Origin: an uncultured Rhodospirillaceae bacterium
Lineage (GTDB): Bacteria; Pseudomonadota; Alphaproteobacteria; Rhodospirillales; Casp-alpha2
DNA: 64,000 nucleotides
Reading direction: 5' to 3'
Assembly (NCBI GenBank): GCA_913030825.1
Contig: CAJWCU010000012.1
Span: 1 to 64,000, forward strand
Position 1 is the stretch's first letter. Every line of letters begins with the position of its first letter. This document shows positions 28,690-36,402 of this stretch, in pieces. The notes beneath the pieces were generated by a model. The model was given only the letters and a program-made list of their open reading frames with translations, searched no databases and had not been told where the DNA came from. The translations under genes were made by a program, and so were the position numbers.

Positions 28690-28846
28690 GGCCGGCGCCC
28701 TTCGTTCTTTGGCCAGCGCCCAGCGCCGTTGATCCGGATCAACGGCAGCCGGCCGGCCTTCGGCTATAGGGTGGGATGCGAAAGTTTGCTAACGTCCGCC
28801 TGCGCTCGCGGACCTTGGCCATCACCCAGGGGCGGGAGACAGCGAC

Positions 28847-30475
28847 ATGCCAAACACCATCCAGGTCGGATTCCAACGAATGACCATTCCCGCCCTCGCC
28901 GACGACATTCGCGCCTTGATCGGCCGCGGCCAATTGGCCGAAGCCGGGCAGCGGACCTATGACGCCGCGGTGACCGGCCGCGCCGATGCCGAGGTCCTGG
29001 CCCTGGGGGGCGCGGCGGCCTATCAGGCGGGGGCCGACGATCTGGCCTTGGAGTTGTTCTCGCGCCTGGATGCGCGGGGCGGCATGGATGCCCAGCAATG
29101 GGCGATGATGGGCCACGCGGCGGAACGGCTCGGCGTCAACCGGGTGGCGATCCCGGCCTACCGCCGGTCCCTGGAATTGCAGCCGCAATCCCCGCCTGTG
29201 CATTACAACCTGGGCTCCATCTATCTGCGGCGTCATCAATGGTCCGAGGCGATCGCTCATCTGAAAGCCGCCTGCGACGGCAAACCCGACTGGCAGGCGG
29301 CCTGGGAAAACCTGGCCCAGGCCATGCTCGGCACCGAACATTACGAAGCGATCGTGCCGTTCCTCGAGGACTGCATGAAGCGGTTCCCGGACAATGCCTA
29401 TTTCCACGTAAAGCGGGCCGAAGCCTTGATGAGCATGGGCGACCATGACGGGGCCGAGGCGGCGTTCCGCTGGTTGACGGAACAGTTGCCCGACGTCGCC
29501 GAGATCTGGGGCGGTCTGGCGGCGGCAGTCATCCAGGACGGCCGCGCCGACGAGGCGGCGGAAATCCTCGCCCGGGCCTCGGCCCAGGGGGCGGCTTCCG
29601 CCGATCTGGATCAACTGGCCGCAACGTTGAAGCTGGACGCCGGCGACCCCGCCGGGGCGGTCGCCGGATATGAAGCGATCCTCGCCGCCGAACCGGGGCA
29701 CCGCCTGGCCCGGGTCAATCTGATCGACGCCCTGTTGCAGGTTGGCGAGGCGGACAAGGCCCTGGCGGTCTGCGATGCGCGCCTGGCCGAGGTCCCGGGT
29801 GATCCGGAAATGCTCGCCTACCGGCATATCGTCATGGTCGACCGGGGCGCGGTCGCCGAGGCCGAGGCCTTTCTTCCGCCGGACCTGATCATGGGCCACC
29901 GGCCGATGCCGCCGGATGGTTTTGCCTCCATGGCCGATTTCAACAAGGCGATGGTCAGCCATATCCTGGACCATCCCTCCCTGGTGCCGTCGCCGCCGCA
30001 GCACGCCACGGTCGCGGGCCGCCATACCGGCAGCCTGGTTTGCGATCCCTGGGGGCCGATGACCCATTTCAAGGAGATGATCGCCGAGGCTGCGCGGGTC
30101 TATCGCCGCCGCCACCGGAACAGCGACCATCCTCTGTTCACCCGATGGTCCGACGAATATTCCCTGACCGTCTGGGCCGTCGAAATGAACGCCGGCGGCC
30201 ATCAGATGCCGCATATCCATCCGTCGGGCTTTCTCTCGGGTGTCTATTACCCGCAACTGCCGCAGCAGGTGACGGACCCGGACGACACCGACGGCTTCAT
30301 CGAATTCTTCCAAGCACCGGATCAGTTCAAGCTTCACCACCCGCCGCGCCTGCAACTGTTCCCGCCCGAGGAAGGGGTGATGTATCTGTTCCCGTCGGCC
30401 TATTTCCACCGCACCATCCCGTTCGTCGGCGACGGCACGCGCATCAGCGTCGCCTTCGACCTGGTCGCGCTTTAG
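28847..30475 (+). CDS. TPR protein with C-terminal 2-oxoglutarate/Fe(II) oxygenase-like domain
   Basis: A 542-aa soluble protein. Residues about 15-350 are TPR-like helix pairs (for example PVHYNLGSIYLRRHQWSEAI). The C-terminal about 190 residues match the putative 2OG-Fe(II) oxygenase family: MNAGGHQMPHIHPSGFLSG gives the first iron His pair, and FPSAYFHRTIPF with TRISVAFDL gives the distal His and the 2OG-binding Arg. Such fusions are thought to hydroxylate a protein or peptide captured by the TPR part; the target is unknown. GGGAGA precedes the ATG. The hydrolase gene follows 18 bases on and is likely co-transcribed. Confidence 0.82.
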   Translation: MPNTIQVGFQRMTIPALADDIRALIGRGQLAEAGQRTYDAAVTGRADAEVLALGGAAAYQAGADDLALELFSRLDARGGMDAQQWAMMGHAAERLGVNRVAIPAYRRSLELQPQSPPVHYNLGSIYLRRHQWSEAIAHLKAACDGKPDWQAAWENLAQAMLGTEHYEAIVPFLEDCMKRFPDNAYFHVKRAEALMSMGDHDGAEAAFRWLTEQLPDVAEIWGGLAAAVIQDGRADEAAEILARASAQGAASADLDQLAATLKLDAGDPAGAVAGYEAILAAEPGHRLARVNLIDALLQVGEADKALAVCDARLAEVPGDPEMLAYRHIVMVDRGAVAEAEAFLPPDLIMGHRPMPPDGFASMADFNKAMVSHILDHPSLVPSPPQHATVAGRHTGSLVCDPWGPMTHFKEMIAEAARVYRRRHRNSDHPLFTRWSDEYSLTVWAVEMNAGGHQMPHIHPSGFLSGVYYPQLPQQVTDPDDTDGFIEFFQAPDQFKLHHPPRLQLFPPEEGVMYLFPSAYFHRTIPFVGDGTRISVAFDLVAL

Positions 30476-30493
30476 GCAGGGGCCGCCGCCGCC

Positions 30494-31219
30494 ATGCCGA
30501 CGCCCCGCTTCGTCCTGATCCACGGTGCCTATCACGGCGCCTGGTGCTGGGAACGCCTGATCCCGCTGCTGACGGCCCGGGGGGGCGAGGTCGCGGCACC
30601 AGACCTGCCCGGCCACGGCGTGGACACAACGCCAAGCGCCGATCTGTCCCTGGCCCTTTACGCCGAACATGTCGCCGCAGTCGTCCGCGCCCAGGGCGGA
30701 CCCGTGACCCTGGTCGGTCATTCCATGGCAGGCGCGGTGATCGCAGAGGTCGCGGAACGCGTACCCGACCTGATCTCCCGGCTGCTCTATCTGACGGCCT
30801 ATATGCCCGGCGACGGCGAAAGCATCGTCGATTGGGCGCGGCGCGACGGCGACACCCGCGCGGGCGCGCGTAAGGTCGATTACGACGGTGTGCCTTGCCT
30901 GACGGTCGACCGCGAGACGACCTGGGACGCGTTTTATCAGGACGCGCCCGAGGAAGACCTGGATTGGGTCTATCCCAAATTGCGGCCCGAGCCCCTGGCG
31001 ATTTTCCGACAGGGGCTTGCCCTCAGCGACGCCAACTTCGGACGGGTGCCCCGCGATTACATTTCCTGCCGCCAGGATCTGGCGATCACGGCGGACCTGC
31101 AGGACGACATGCTGGACGCCTTGCCGGCGCGCCGGACCTGGGACCTGGACTGCGGCCATTCGCCTTTCCTCGTATGCCCGGAACTTCTGGCCGACGTGTT
31201 GTTCGACGGCGAGGTCTGA
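30494..31219 (+). CDS. Alpha/beta hydrolase (methylesterase/hydroxynitrile-lyase-like)
   Basis: A 241-aa α/β-hydrolase. The oxyanion region FVLIHGAYHGAWCW, the nucleophile elbow GHSMAG (Ser about 80) and the terminal His in CGHSPFL are those of the plant-type methylesterase/hydroxynitrile lyase (MES/HNL) subfamily, which cleaves small esters. No signal peptide. Substrate unknown. A hydroxynitrile-type activity near a cyanate locus is a tempting link but is not supported beyond subfamily resemblance. Confidence 0.85.
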   Translation: MPTPRFVLIHGAYHGAWCWERLIPLLTARGGEVAAPDLPGHGVDTTPSADLSLALYAEHVAAVVRAQGGPVTLVGHSMAGAVIAEVAERVPDLISRLLYLTAYMPGDGESIVDWARRDGDTRAGARKVDYDGVPCLTVDRETTWDAFYQDAPEEDLDWVYPKLRPEPLAIFRQGLALSDANFGRVPRDYISCRQDLAITADLQDDMLDALPARRTWDLDCGHSPFLVCPELLADVLFDGEV

Positions 31220-31401
31220 ACCTCCGGGCGGACATTTCACCGGACTCGAATATAAACGCCACCCGCGAATGCATCTTGAAAGGTTGGCGAACTGATTCTA
31301 ACGTCATGGTTAACCAAGGACGGAAACAACACCGTTCGAACCCGGGGGACGCATCCAAGCAGGGAAGTTGCGACCAACGCCTTTTCGCTTGGAGTGGGAA
31401 G

Positions 31402-31989
31402 ATGTCGGCCGTTGGCCTGAAGATTCTGGTGATTGACGAAAGTGACGAACGCGCCCAGGTGCTGCTCGCAGGCCTGGAGGACGCGGGGTATCACCACGTC
31501 CAATACCTGCGCGATATGTCCGATCTGGTGCCGCGCATCGCGGCGATCGATCCGGACGTGATCCTGATCGACCTGGAAAACCCCAACCGCGACACCATCG
31601 AGCAGATGTTCCGCGTTTCGCGCGAGGTCAAACGCCCGATCGCCATGTTCGTCGACGAAAGCGATCCGGAAACCACCAAGTCGGCGATCCGCGCCGGGGT
31701 TAGCGCCTATATCATCGACGGCCTGCGCCGCGACCGTATTCAGCCGGTGGTCGACGTCGCGATTTCGCGGTTCGAATCCTACCGCGAGTTGGAACAGCGG
31801 GCGACGGACGCCGAACTGCAACTGGCCGAACGCAAAACCATCGAACGGGCCAAGGCTCTGTTGATGGAAAAACGCGCAATGACCGAACCGGACGCCTACG
31901 AAGCGATCCGCCATATGGCGCGGGCCAAGGGCAAGCGCATGGTCGAGGTCGCGGAAAGCCTGCTGACCGCCCAGGCGCTGGGTATCTAG
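31402..31989 (+). CDS. ANTAR response regulator 1 (NasT/AmiR-like, intact receiver)
   Basis: A 195-aa regulator with an N-terminal receiver domain and a C-terminal ANTAR RNA-binding domain (about 135-193; KTIERAKALLMEKRAMTEPDAYEAI begins KTIERAKALLMEKR). The acidic pair (Asp12, Glu13) and phospho-acceptor Asp57 in VILIDLENP are present. The AYIIDGL segment matches NasT proteins, which prevent transcription termination at nitrate-assimilation leaders. GGAGTGGGAAG precedes the ATG. It lies after a 182-bp gap from the hydrolase gene and convergent with the DUF3500 gene. No partner sensor (NasS) is adjacent. Confidence 0.9.
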   Translation: MSAVGLKILVIDESDERAQVLLAGLEDAGYHHVQYLRDMSDLVPRIAAIDPDVILIDLENPNRDTIEQMFRVSREVKRPIAMFVDESDPETTKSAIRAGVSAYIIDGLRRDRIQPVVDVAISRFESYRELEQRATDAELQLAERKTIERAKALLMEKRAMTEPDAYEAIRHMARAKGKRMVEVAESLLTAQALGI

Positions 31990-32049
31990 GCGCGCGGCGC
32001 CGCTTCCCGTTTTTTTCAGTCAAATGTCCGTGGCTGTCTGGCGTGCCGT

Positions 32050-33084
32050 CTAGGGCCGGTGTCCGTGGCCGTCCGGCGCGGTGCGGTAGTGGTGATGCAG
32101 ATCGTCACGGCCGAAATCGTTGGCCGGATCGCGCCACAGGCTGTGGATGTGGTTGCCGCCGTCCTGGGTGTTGTCGAATTCGATAAGCAGGCGCGGTCCG
32201 TGAATCCGGTAGTAAAACGGCCCAGCTCCCGTCGTCGGTCCGGCCCAGGCCAGGCGGGTGCGGCCCCATCCGGCCCGGACCAAATCCATGTAGGGCCGTC
32301 CGACTTCGTCGCGCGCCAAGCCGACATAGGTCCGGATCAGGGTGGTTAGTAGAACCTGTTGATCGGCGGTGAGGGCCCCGACGGGCAGGCCCACGGGAGC
32401 TTCGAAGGCATCGCCCCGGCCCGGGCCGGCGACGATGTTGCCCAGCGACCGGCCGCGCAACTGGGCTTCTTCCAACTGCGCCGGATCGAGGCTTCTCGCC
32501 AACCGTAAGGCCAGGACGTATTCGTCCCGCTGGACCCGTTCGCCGAGGCGTGGGCCGCCCGGAATGCGGGCCGGGTTGGTGCCGAGGAAGGTCGGCGTGA
32601 CCGAAACCGCGCCCGGCGCGGCGGCGGTGACGTTGATCGACAGATGATGGCCTTCCAGGCGCCAGCCCCAGGGATGCGTGCCCGGCGTGCCGAATACGGA
32701 GATGAAGTATTTTTCCGGATCGCGGTAGCTGAGGGACGATCCCTCGACCTCGGCCAGGACGGCCTCCAGCGCCATGATCGCCACGGCCTTCTGAATGCCG
32801 CCCGCCGAAAGGGTGCTCCGCATCAGGGCCAGGGACGCCTGTCGTTGGGCATCGGTCATATCGCCGAACCGGATGCCGCTGCGATGACCGGGAATGTAGT
32901 GCCAGTCGGTCCGCTCGCCGTCGTCGAAAGGGAAGCTGCCGTCGTCCCGCCGGTCGCCCAGCGCGTCGAGCCAAGCCGTCGCGGCCGCGGTCATGTCGGT
33001 ATCGACCGTCTGGGCGCGGGCGGGCCCGGCCTCGGTGGCGAGTGCCGCGCTGAACGCGGCGGCGAGGAGCATGCGTTTCACCAT
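32050..33084 (-). CDS. DUF3500 exported protein
   Basis: A 344-aa protein with a Sec signal peptide (MVKRMLLAAAFSAALATEA, cleavage near ARA-Q). The body matches DUF3500: GTHPWGWRLEGHHLSIN and FYYRIHGPRLLIEFDNTQ, followed by GGNHIHSLWRDPANDFG and a His-rich end (DDLHHHYR). The many conserved His and Asp suggest metal binding, but no activity is established for the family. It is isolated between ANTAR 1 and the small exported protein. Confidence 0.82.
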   Translation of the reverse strand: MVKRMLLAAAFSAALATEAGPARAQTVDTDMTAAATAWLDALGDRRDDGSFPFDDGERTDWHYIPGHRSGIRFGDMTDAQRQASLALMRSTLSAGGIQKAVAIMALEAVLAEVEGSSLSYRDPEKYFISVFGTPGTHPWGWRLEGHHLSINVTAAAPGAVSVTPTFLGTNPARIPGGPRLGERVQRDEYVLALRLARSLDPAQLEEAQLRGRSLGNIVAGPGRGDAFEAPVGLPVGALTADQQVLLTTLIRTYVGLARDEVGRPYMDLVRAGWGRTRLAWAGPTTGAGPFYYRIHGPRLLIEFDNTQDGGNHIHSLWRDPANDFGRDDLHHHYRTAPDGHGHRP

Positions 33085-33174
33085 GATCCCAGAGACATAG
33101 GGTGCGTGACAGCGGGACGCAATCCGGGAGATGCGCCGGCAGTGCTGCTCGCCTAGGGGCTTGGGCCGGGGGCG

Positions 33175-33360
33175 TCAGTTCCGGTCGGTCAGGCTCGCCG
33201 GATTGTTGAGCTGCTTCGCTCGGATGCAGACGGCCTGGTCGACGGCGCTGATGACCAATTCGCGCTGTTCGAAACAGCCGATCATGGTGCCGTGAGTGGA
33301 ATGGATTTTGGCGTCAAGGGCGCCGGCGATCAGCGAGAGGGTAATAAGAGTCCATGTCAT
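33175..33360 (-). CDS. Small exported protein (61 aa), unknown
   Basis: A 61-residue reading frame with a good Shine-Dalgarno (AAGGAG nine bases before the ATG) and a hydrophobic N-terminus (MTWTLITLSLIAGALDA) that could be a signal peptide. The remainder has two cysteines (CFEQRE and VCIRAKQ) about 16 residues apart, suggesting a disulfide in the periplasm. I do not recognise the family. It lies 90 bp upstream of the DUF3500 gene on the same strand. Confidence 0.55.
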   Translation of the reverse strand: MTWTLITLSLIAGALDAKIHSTHGTMIGCFEQRELVISAVDQAVCIRAKQLNNPASLTDRN

Positions 33361-33741
33361 GGCGACAACTCCTTGGTGTCACGGTCGGACGGCCTCCCTG
33401 GCGCTTGGTTGCGAAATGTTAGCACGGAGACGGCGACGGTGCGCAAGCCCGACGGTCGGGGCCGGAGATAACGTATTGGTAAATTGAGGAATTGGTTGCG
33501 GACGGGCGATGGCGTTCGCGATCCGGCGTTGCCGCGAATCGGAAATTCGATGATGTCCTCGGCCGTTTTCACCCGGCGGCGCGGCCATGACGTCGGCTCA
33601 TGTTCGACGGCCTCGCAACTGCACAAAAAATATGCTGCACCCGCAACGGTGATTAATTTTTATGCGTATGCTTTCGGCGGTGACTCCGGAAATATCGAAA
33701 GAAATTGTTGTTTATCAACGGGGTGAGGCCTGATTAAAAAC

Positions 33742-33756
33742 TGGCACGGCCTTTGC
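33742..33756 (+). promoter_or_regulatory. σ54 (-24/-12) promoter for ANTAR 2 / cyanate operon
   Basis: TGGCAC, five bases, TTGC. This matches the RpoN consensus exactly in both elements and spacing. Transcription should start near 33767, 175 bp before the ANTAR 2 start. σ54 promoters need an activator such as NtrC, which fits nitrogen control. Confidence 0.88.
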
Positions 33757-33768
33757 GATTGTCATAGC

Positions 33769-33790
33769 GCCGGGCGACCTGCCGCCCGGC
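33769..33790 (+). other. Stem-loop at the 5' end of the ANTAR 2 transcript
   Basis: A perfect 8-bp stem (GCCGGGCG / CGCCCGGC) around a 6-base loop ACCTGC, beginning within a few bases of the predicted σ54 start. ANTAR proteins bind hairpins with 6-base loops; this loop has the conserved A at position 1 but not the G at position 4. Confidence 0.5.
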
Positions 33791-33911
33791 ATCCTTCGCG
33801 TCCAATGGCGGGCGGAACATCGAAGGCCATTTGCCCCATGACGGGCTGGAATGCCGGCATGTGCCGGGATTGGTAGCTAACACCGCCGACGTATGGCGGC
33901 CATGGTTTGGG

Positions 33912-33927
33912 CCCGGTTTCGGGTTTT
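33912..33927 (+). terminator. Weak attenuator-like hairpin before ANTAR 2
   Basis: CCCG-GTTT-CGGG followed by TTTT, placed immediately before the AAGGGG ribosome-binding site of ANTAR 2. The stem is only four GC pairs, so it is a candidate, not a firm terminator. Confidence 0.4.
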
Positions 33928-33943
33928 AAGGGGCGACAACCAC

Positions 33944-34549
33944 ATGCAAATTCGTTTGATGACGCCTGTCGGTACCAGCGTTCTCGTCGTGGAACGGGAT
34001 GCATCGCGCGCCGAGGCGACCAAACGTCTGCTCGTCGAACAGGGCTATACGGTGACCGGTCTGCTGACCGACCTGGACGCCTTCGGCGAAACCGCCGCCA
34101 AAACCACCGCCGACTGCATCATGATTTACGCGACCGAGCCGGACCGCGCGTTGCTCGACCAGTTGCGCGCCCTGCCGACGGAACAGCGCCGGCCGACGAT
34201 CCTGATTACCGAGAACGGCTCGACCGACGCCATCCACGCCGCCGTCGCCGCCGGGGTCAATGCCTGCGTCGTCGTCGGCGTCAACGGCAACCGCATCCGG
34301 TCCGCCATCGATCTGGCGAAAGCGAATTTCTCCAATACCGCCGGCCTGCGCGAGGAACTGGACGAGGCGCGCAACGCATTGCGCGACCGTAAGGTCATCG
34401 AGCGGGCCAAGGGCATCATTATGCGTGAACGCGGCCTCGATGAAGAGGCCGCCTATACCATGCTGCGGACCCGCGCCATGCAGCGCGGCGTGCGCCTGGT
34501 CGCCGTCGCCGAGATGGTGGTCGAGGCGGCGGAGGTCATGCAGCTATAG
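33944..34549 (+). CDS. ANTAR regulator 2 (degenerate receiver)
   Basis: A 201-aa protein with a receiver-like N-terminal domain and a C-terminal ANTAR domain (about 140-200; RKVIERAKGIIMRERGLDEE). The receiver lacks its phospho-acceptor: the segment aligning with VILIDLENP of ANTAR 1 reads CIMIYATEP, so Asp is replaced by Tyr62. Regulation by phosphorylation is therefore unlikely, and ligand or protein binding is more plausible. The ATG at 33944 follows AAGGGG. It is the first gene after a σ54 promoter and lies directly upstream of the cyanate transporter, separated by a structured 224-bp leader. It probably controls that leader by antitermination (inference). Confidence 0.88.
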   Translation: MQIRLMTPVGTSVLVVERDASRAEATKRLLVEQGYTVTGLLTDLDAFGETAAKTTADCIMIYATEPDRALLDQLRALPTEQRRPTILITENGSTDAIHAAVAAGVNACVVVGVNGNRIRSAIDLAKANFSNTAGLREELDEARNALRDRKVIERAKGIIMRERGLDEEAAYTMLRTRAMQRGVRLVAVAEMVVEAAEVMQL

Positions 34550-34631
34550 AATTTCGCCGCCCGGGCGCCTGGATCACGGCGACGGCGGCAGCACAGTTTG
34601 GCGGGCGGACGATGACGCCCGATCCGCCGAA

Positions 34632-34666
34632 GAACCGGGCCGGGCGACGACGGGGTCGTCGGGTTC
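34632..34666 (+). other. Leader stem-loop
   Basis: CGACGAC-GGG-GTCGTCG forms a perfect 7-bp inner stem, and GAACC/GGTTC extends it outside an unpaired segment. It is the strongest structure in the cynA leader. Confidence 0.55.
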
Positions 34667-34707
34667 ATACAGGGGGACGATGACGGCCCCCGAAAAAGGA
34701 CCACGAC

Positions 34708-34755
34708 GTCCATCGACGGGACCGCGAAGAGCGGCCGCCGCGTTGGGCGTTTTTT
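34708..34755 (+). terminator. Candidate attenuator before cynA
   Basis: Two short hairpins come first: GTCC...GGAC around an ATCGAC-containing loop (34708-34722), and CCGC-GAAGA-GCGG (34722-34734). Then CGCC-GCGTTG-GGCG (34736-34749) is followed by six T. The ATCGAC loop has A at position 1 and G at position 4, as in known ANTAR targets. The T-run is six bases before CAGGAG, the cynA ribosome site. Confidence 0.45.
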
Positions 34756-34773
34756 ATTATCAGGAGTAAATCA

Positions 34774-36393
34774 ATGGGAGCCTTTGCAAACCCGTTTGAT
34801 CCCGACAAGCTCTTGTGGAACGGCTGTCCCTGCGGGCAGCACCGATCCATCATCGAGCACAATATGGCCATGGCCGCGGCGCAGGGTAAGGATGCGTCCC
34901 GGTTCCAGTGCGAAGACGTAGACGCGGCGGAAGCCACGTCCGCCGAAGGCACCGGCCACAGCCCCGCCAATTGCTTCGATCCGTCCTGCCAGGAAGCCGC
35001 TTGCGTTTCCATGCGTCAGGCCGCCGAAGCCAACGGCCAGGGCGACATGGTGCGCGCCGCGCAGAAGCATCAGCAGGAAATGGCCGATCTGGAAGCGGAG
35101 CCCGAGGCTTCGGATCTGGAAAGCACCATGTCCCGCGCCGTTGAATCGGCCGTCATGAAGGGAATGTTCGGGGGCGACATGCATCGCCGTTCGTTCCTGA
35201 AAGCGGTCGGCGCCGGTACGGCCTATGCGGCCATTGCCTCCATGTTCCCTCTCGAAGAAGCCAAAGCCATGGCGGTCGAGATGGCCATGAAGGGTGGGCC
35301 GCTCGAGAAGTCCAAGCTGAACGTCGGTTTCGTGCCCATCACCTGTGCGACGCCGATCATCATGGCCCATCCGATGGGTTTTTATAAGAAGTACGGCCTG
35401 GACGTTTCCGTGATCAAGACGGCCGGTTGGGCCGTGTCCCGCGACAAATCGCTTTCCGGCGAATACGACGCGGCGCACATGCTCACGCCGATGCCGCTCG
35501 CGATCTCCATGGGTGCCGGTTCGACCAAGGTGCCCTGGACCATGCCGGCGGTGGAGAACATCAACGGTCAGGCCATCGTGCTGTCGAAGAAGCACATGGA
35601 CAAGAACGATCCGAAGATGTGGAAAGGCTTCAAGTTCGCAGTGCCTTTCGAATACTCCATGCACAACTTCCTGCTGCGCTACTACGTGGCCGAACACGGG
35701 CTGGATCCCGACAAGGACATCCAGATCCGCGTCCTGCCGCCGCCAGAAATGGTCGCCAACCTGCGGGCGGACAACGTCGACGGCTACCTGTCGCCGGATC
35801 CGTTCAACCAGCGGGCGGTCTATGACGGCGTCGGCTTCATCCACAAGCTGACGAAGGACATCTGGGAAAAGCATCCCTGCTGCGCCTTCGCCGCCTCGCA
35901 GGGCTTCATCGACGAAAACCCCAACACCTTCATGGCGTTGTGGAAGTCGATCCTGGACGCCACCGACTTTGCGTCGGTCAAGTCCAACCGCAAGGAGATC
36001 TCCAAGGCGATCTCGCCGAAGAACTACCTGAACCAGCCGGTCACGGTTCTGGAACAGGTGCTCGTCGGCACCTACGCGGATGGTCTGGGCAACGTCAAGA
36101 AGGTCCCGGACCGGATCGATTTCGATCCGTTCCCGTGGCATTCCATGGCGGTCTGGATCCTGACCCAGATGAAGCGCTGGGGCTACGTCAAGGGCGACGT
36201 CGACTACAAGAAGGTCGCCGAAGACGTTTATCTCGCGACAGACGCGCAGAAGCTGATGTCCGAGATGGCCCTGACCGGTCCCTACGGCACCCCGCCGAAG
36301 GAGACCTACGAGAACTACACGATCATGGGCAAGACGTTCGATCCGGCCAAGCCGGAAGACTACGTCGAGTCCTTCGCCATCAAGAGAACGTAA
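34774..36393 (+). CDS. cynA: Cyanate/nitrate-type ABC transporter substrate-binding protein with N-terminal Cys-rich domain
   Basis: A 539-aa protein. The C-terminal about 380 residues are a NrtA/CmpA/CynA-family binding protein (LNVGFVPITCATPIIMAHP start; FPWHSMAVWILTQMKRWGY typical). Unusually, a Tat signal with RRSFLK (138-143) lies about 135 residues in. Before it is a charged domain with Cys18, Cys20, Cys46, Cys67, Cys72 and Cys77 (GCPCGQH and CFDPSCQEAAC), suited to metal or Fe-S binding. Met136 has GGGGG six bases upstream and could be a second start giving a normal secreted form. The neighbouring permease, ATPase and cyanase make cyanate the likely ligand; nitrate or bicarbonate is possible. 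Confidence 0.85.
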   Translation: MGAFANPFDPDKLLWNGCPCGQHRSIIEHNMAMAAAQGKDASRFQCEDVDAAEATSAEGTGHSPANCFDPSCQEAACVSMRQAAEANGQGDMVRAAQKHQQEMADLEAEPEASDLESTMSRAVESAVMKGMFGGDMHRRSFLKAVGAGTAYAAIASMFPLEEAKAMAVEMAMKGGPLEKSKLNVGFVPITCATPIIMAHPMGFYKKYGLDVSVIKTAGWAVSRDKSLSGEYDAAHMLTPMPLAISMGAGSTKVPWTMPAVENINGQAIVLSKKHMDKNDPKMWKGFKFAVPFEYSMHNFLLRYYVAEHGLDPDKDIQIRVLPPPEMVANLRADNVDGYLSPDPFNQRAVYDGVGFIHKLTKDIWEKHPCCAFAASQGFIDENPNTFMALWKSILDATDFASVKSNRKEISKAISPKNYLNQPVTVLEQVLVGTYADGLGNVKKVPDRIDFDPFPWHSMAVWILTQMKRWGYVKGDVDYKKVAEDVYLATDAQKLMSEMALTGPYGTPPKETYENYTIMGKTFDPAKPEDYVESFAIKRT

Positions 36394-36402
36394 GAGGGAA
36401 CC

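Larger units (their letters stand above)
33361..33943 (+). promoter_or_regulatory. Upstream control region of the cyanate locus (583 bp, no gene)
   Basis: Between the small exported gene and ANTAR 2. The stretch 33610-33740 is AT-rich and holds TGCAC half-sites (TGCACAAAAAATATG at 33620 and TGCACCCGCAACGGTGAT at 33635) about 90-120 bp before the σ54 promoter, the usual distance for an NtrC-type enhancer. They are imperfect NtrC dyads. After the promoter follow hairpins and a short attenuator. A possible 80-aa frame at 33484-33726 has no ribosome site and no family resemblance. Confidence 0.55.
34550..34773 (+). promoter_or_regulatory. Structured leader before cynA
   Basis: The 224 bp between ANTAR 2 and cynA hold no gene but a series of hairpins: GGGCG/CGCCC (34603-34620), a long stem at 34632-34666, GGGGG/CCCCC (34672-34691) and a cluster ending in a T-run just before the cynA ribosome site. 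This is the arrangement expected for an RNA leader where an ANTAR protein decides between termination and read-through. Confidence 0.55.

Noticed and set aside
30494-31219. Hydroxynitrile lyase feeding cyanide or cyanate metabolism
   Set aside because: Subfamily resemblance alone cannot separate esterase from hydroxynitrile lyase, and the gene belongs to a different transcription unit.
33635-33652. Perfect NtrC dyad before the σ54 promoter
   Set aside because: TGCACC and GGTGAT half-sites are separated by six bases and the right arm is incomplete, so it does not meet the consensus. It is kept only as part of the general TGCAC-word observation.
33484-33726. 80-aa frame in the cyanate control region
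   Set aside because: No Shine-Dalgarno, no recognisable domain, and it overlaps AT-rich regulatory sequence.
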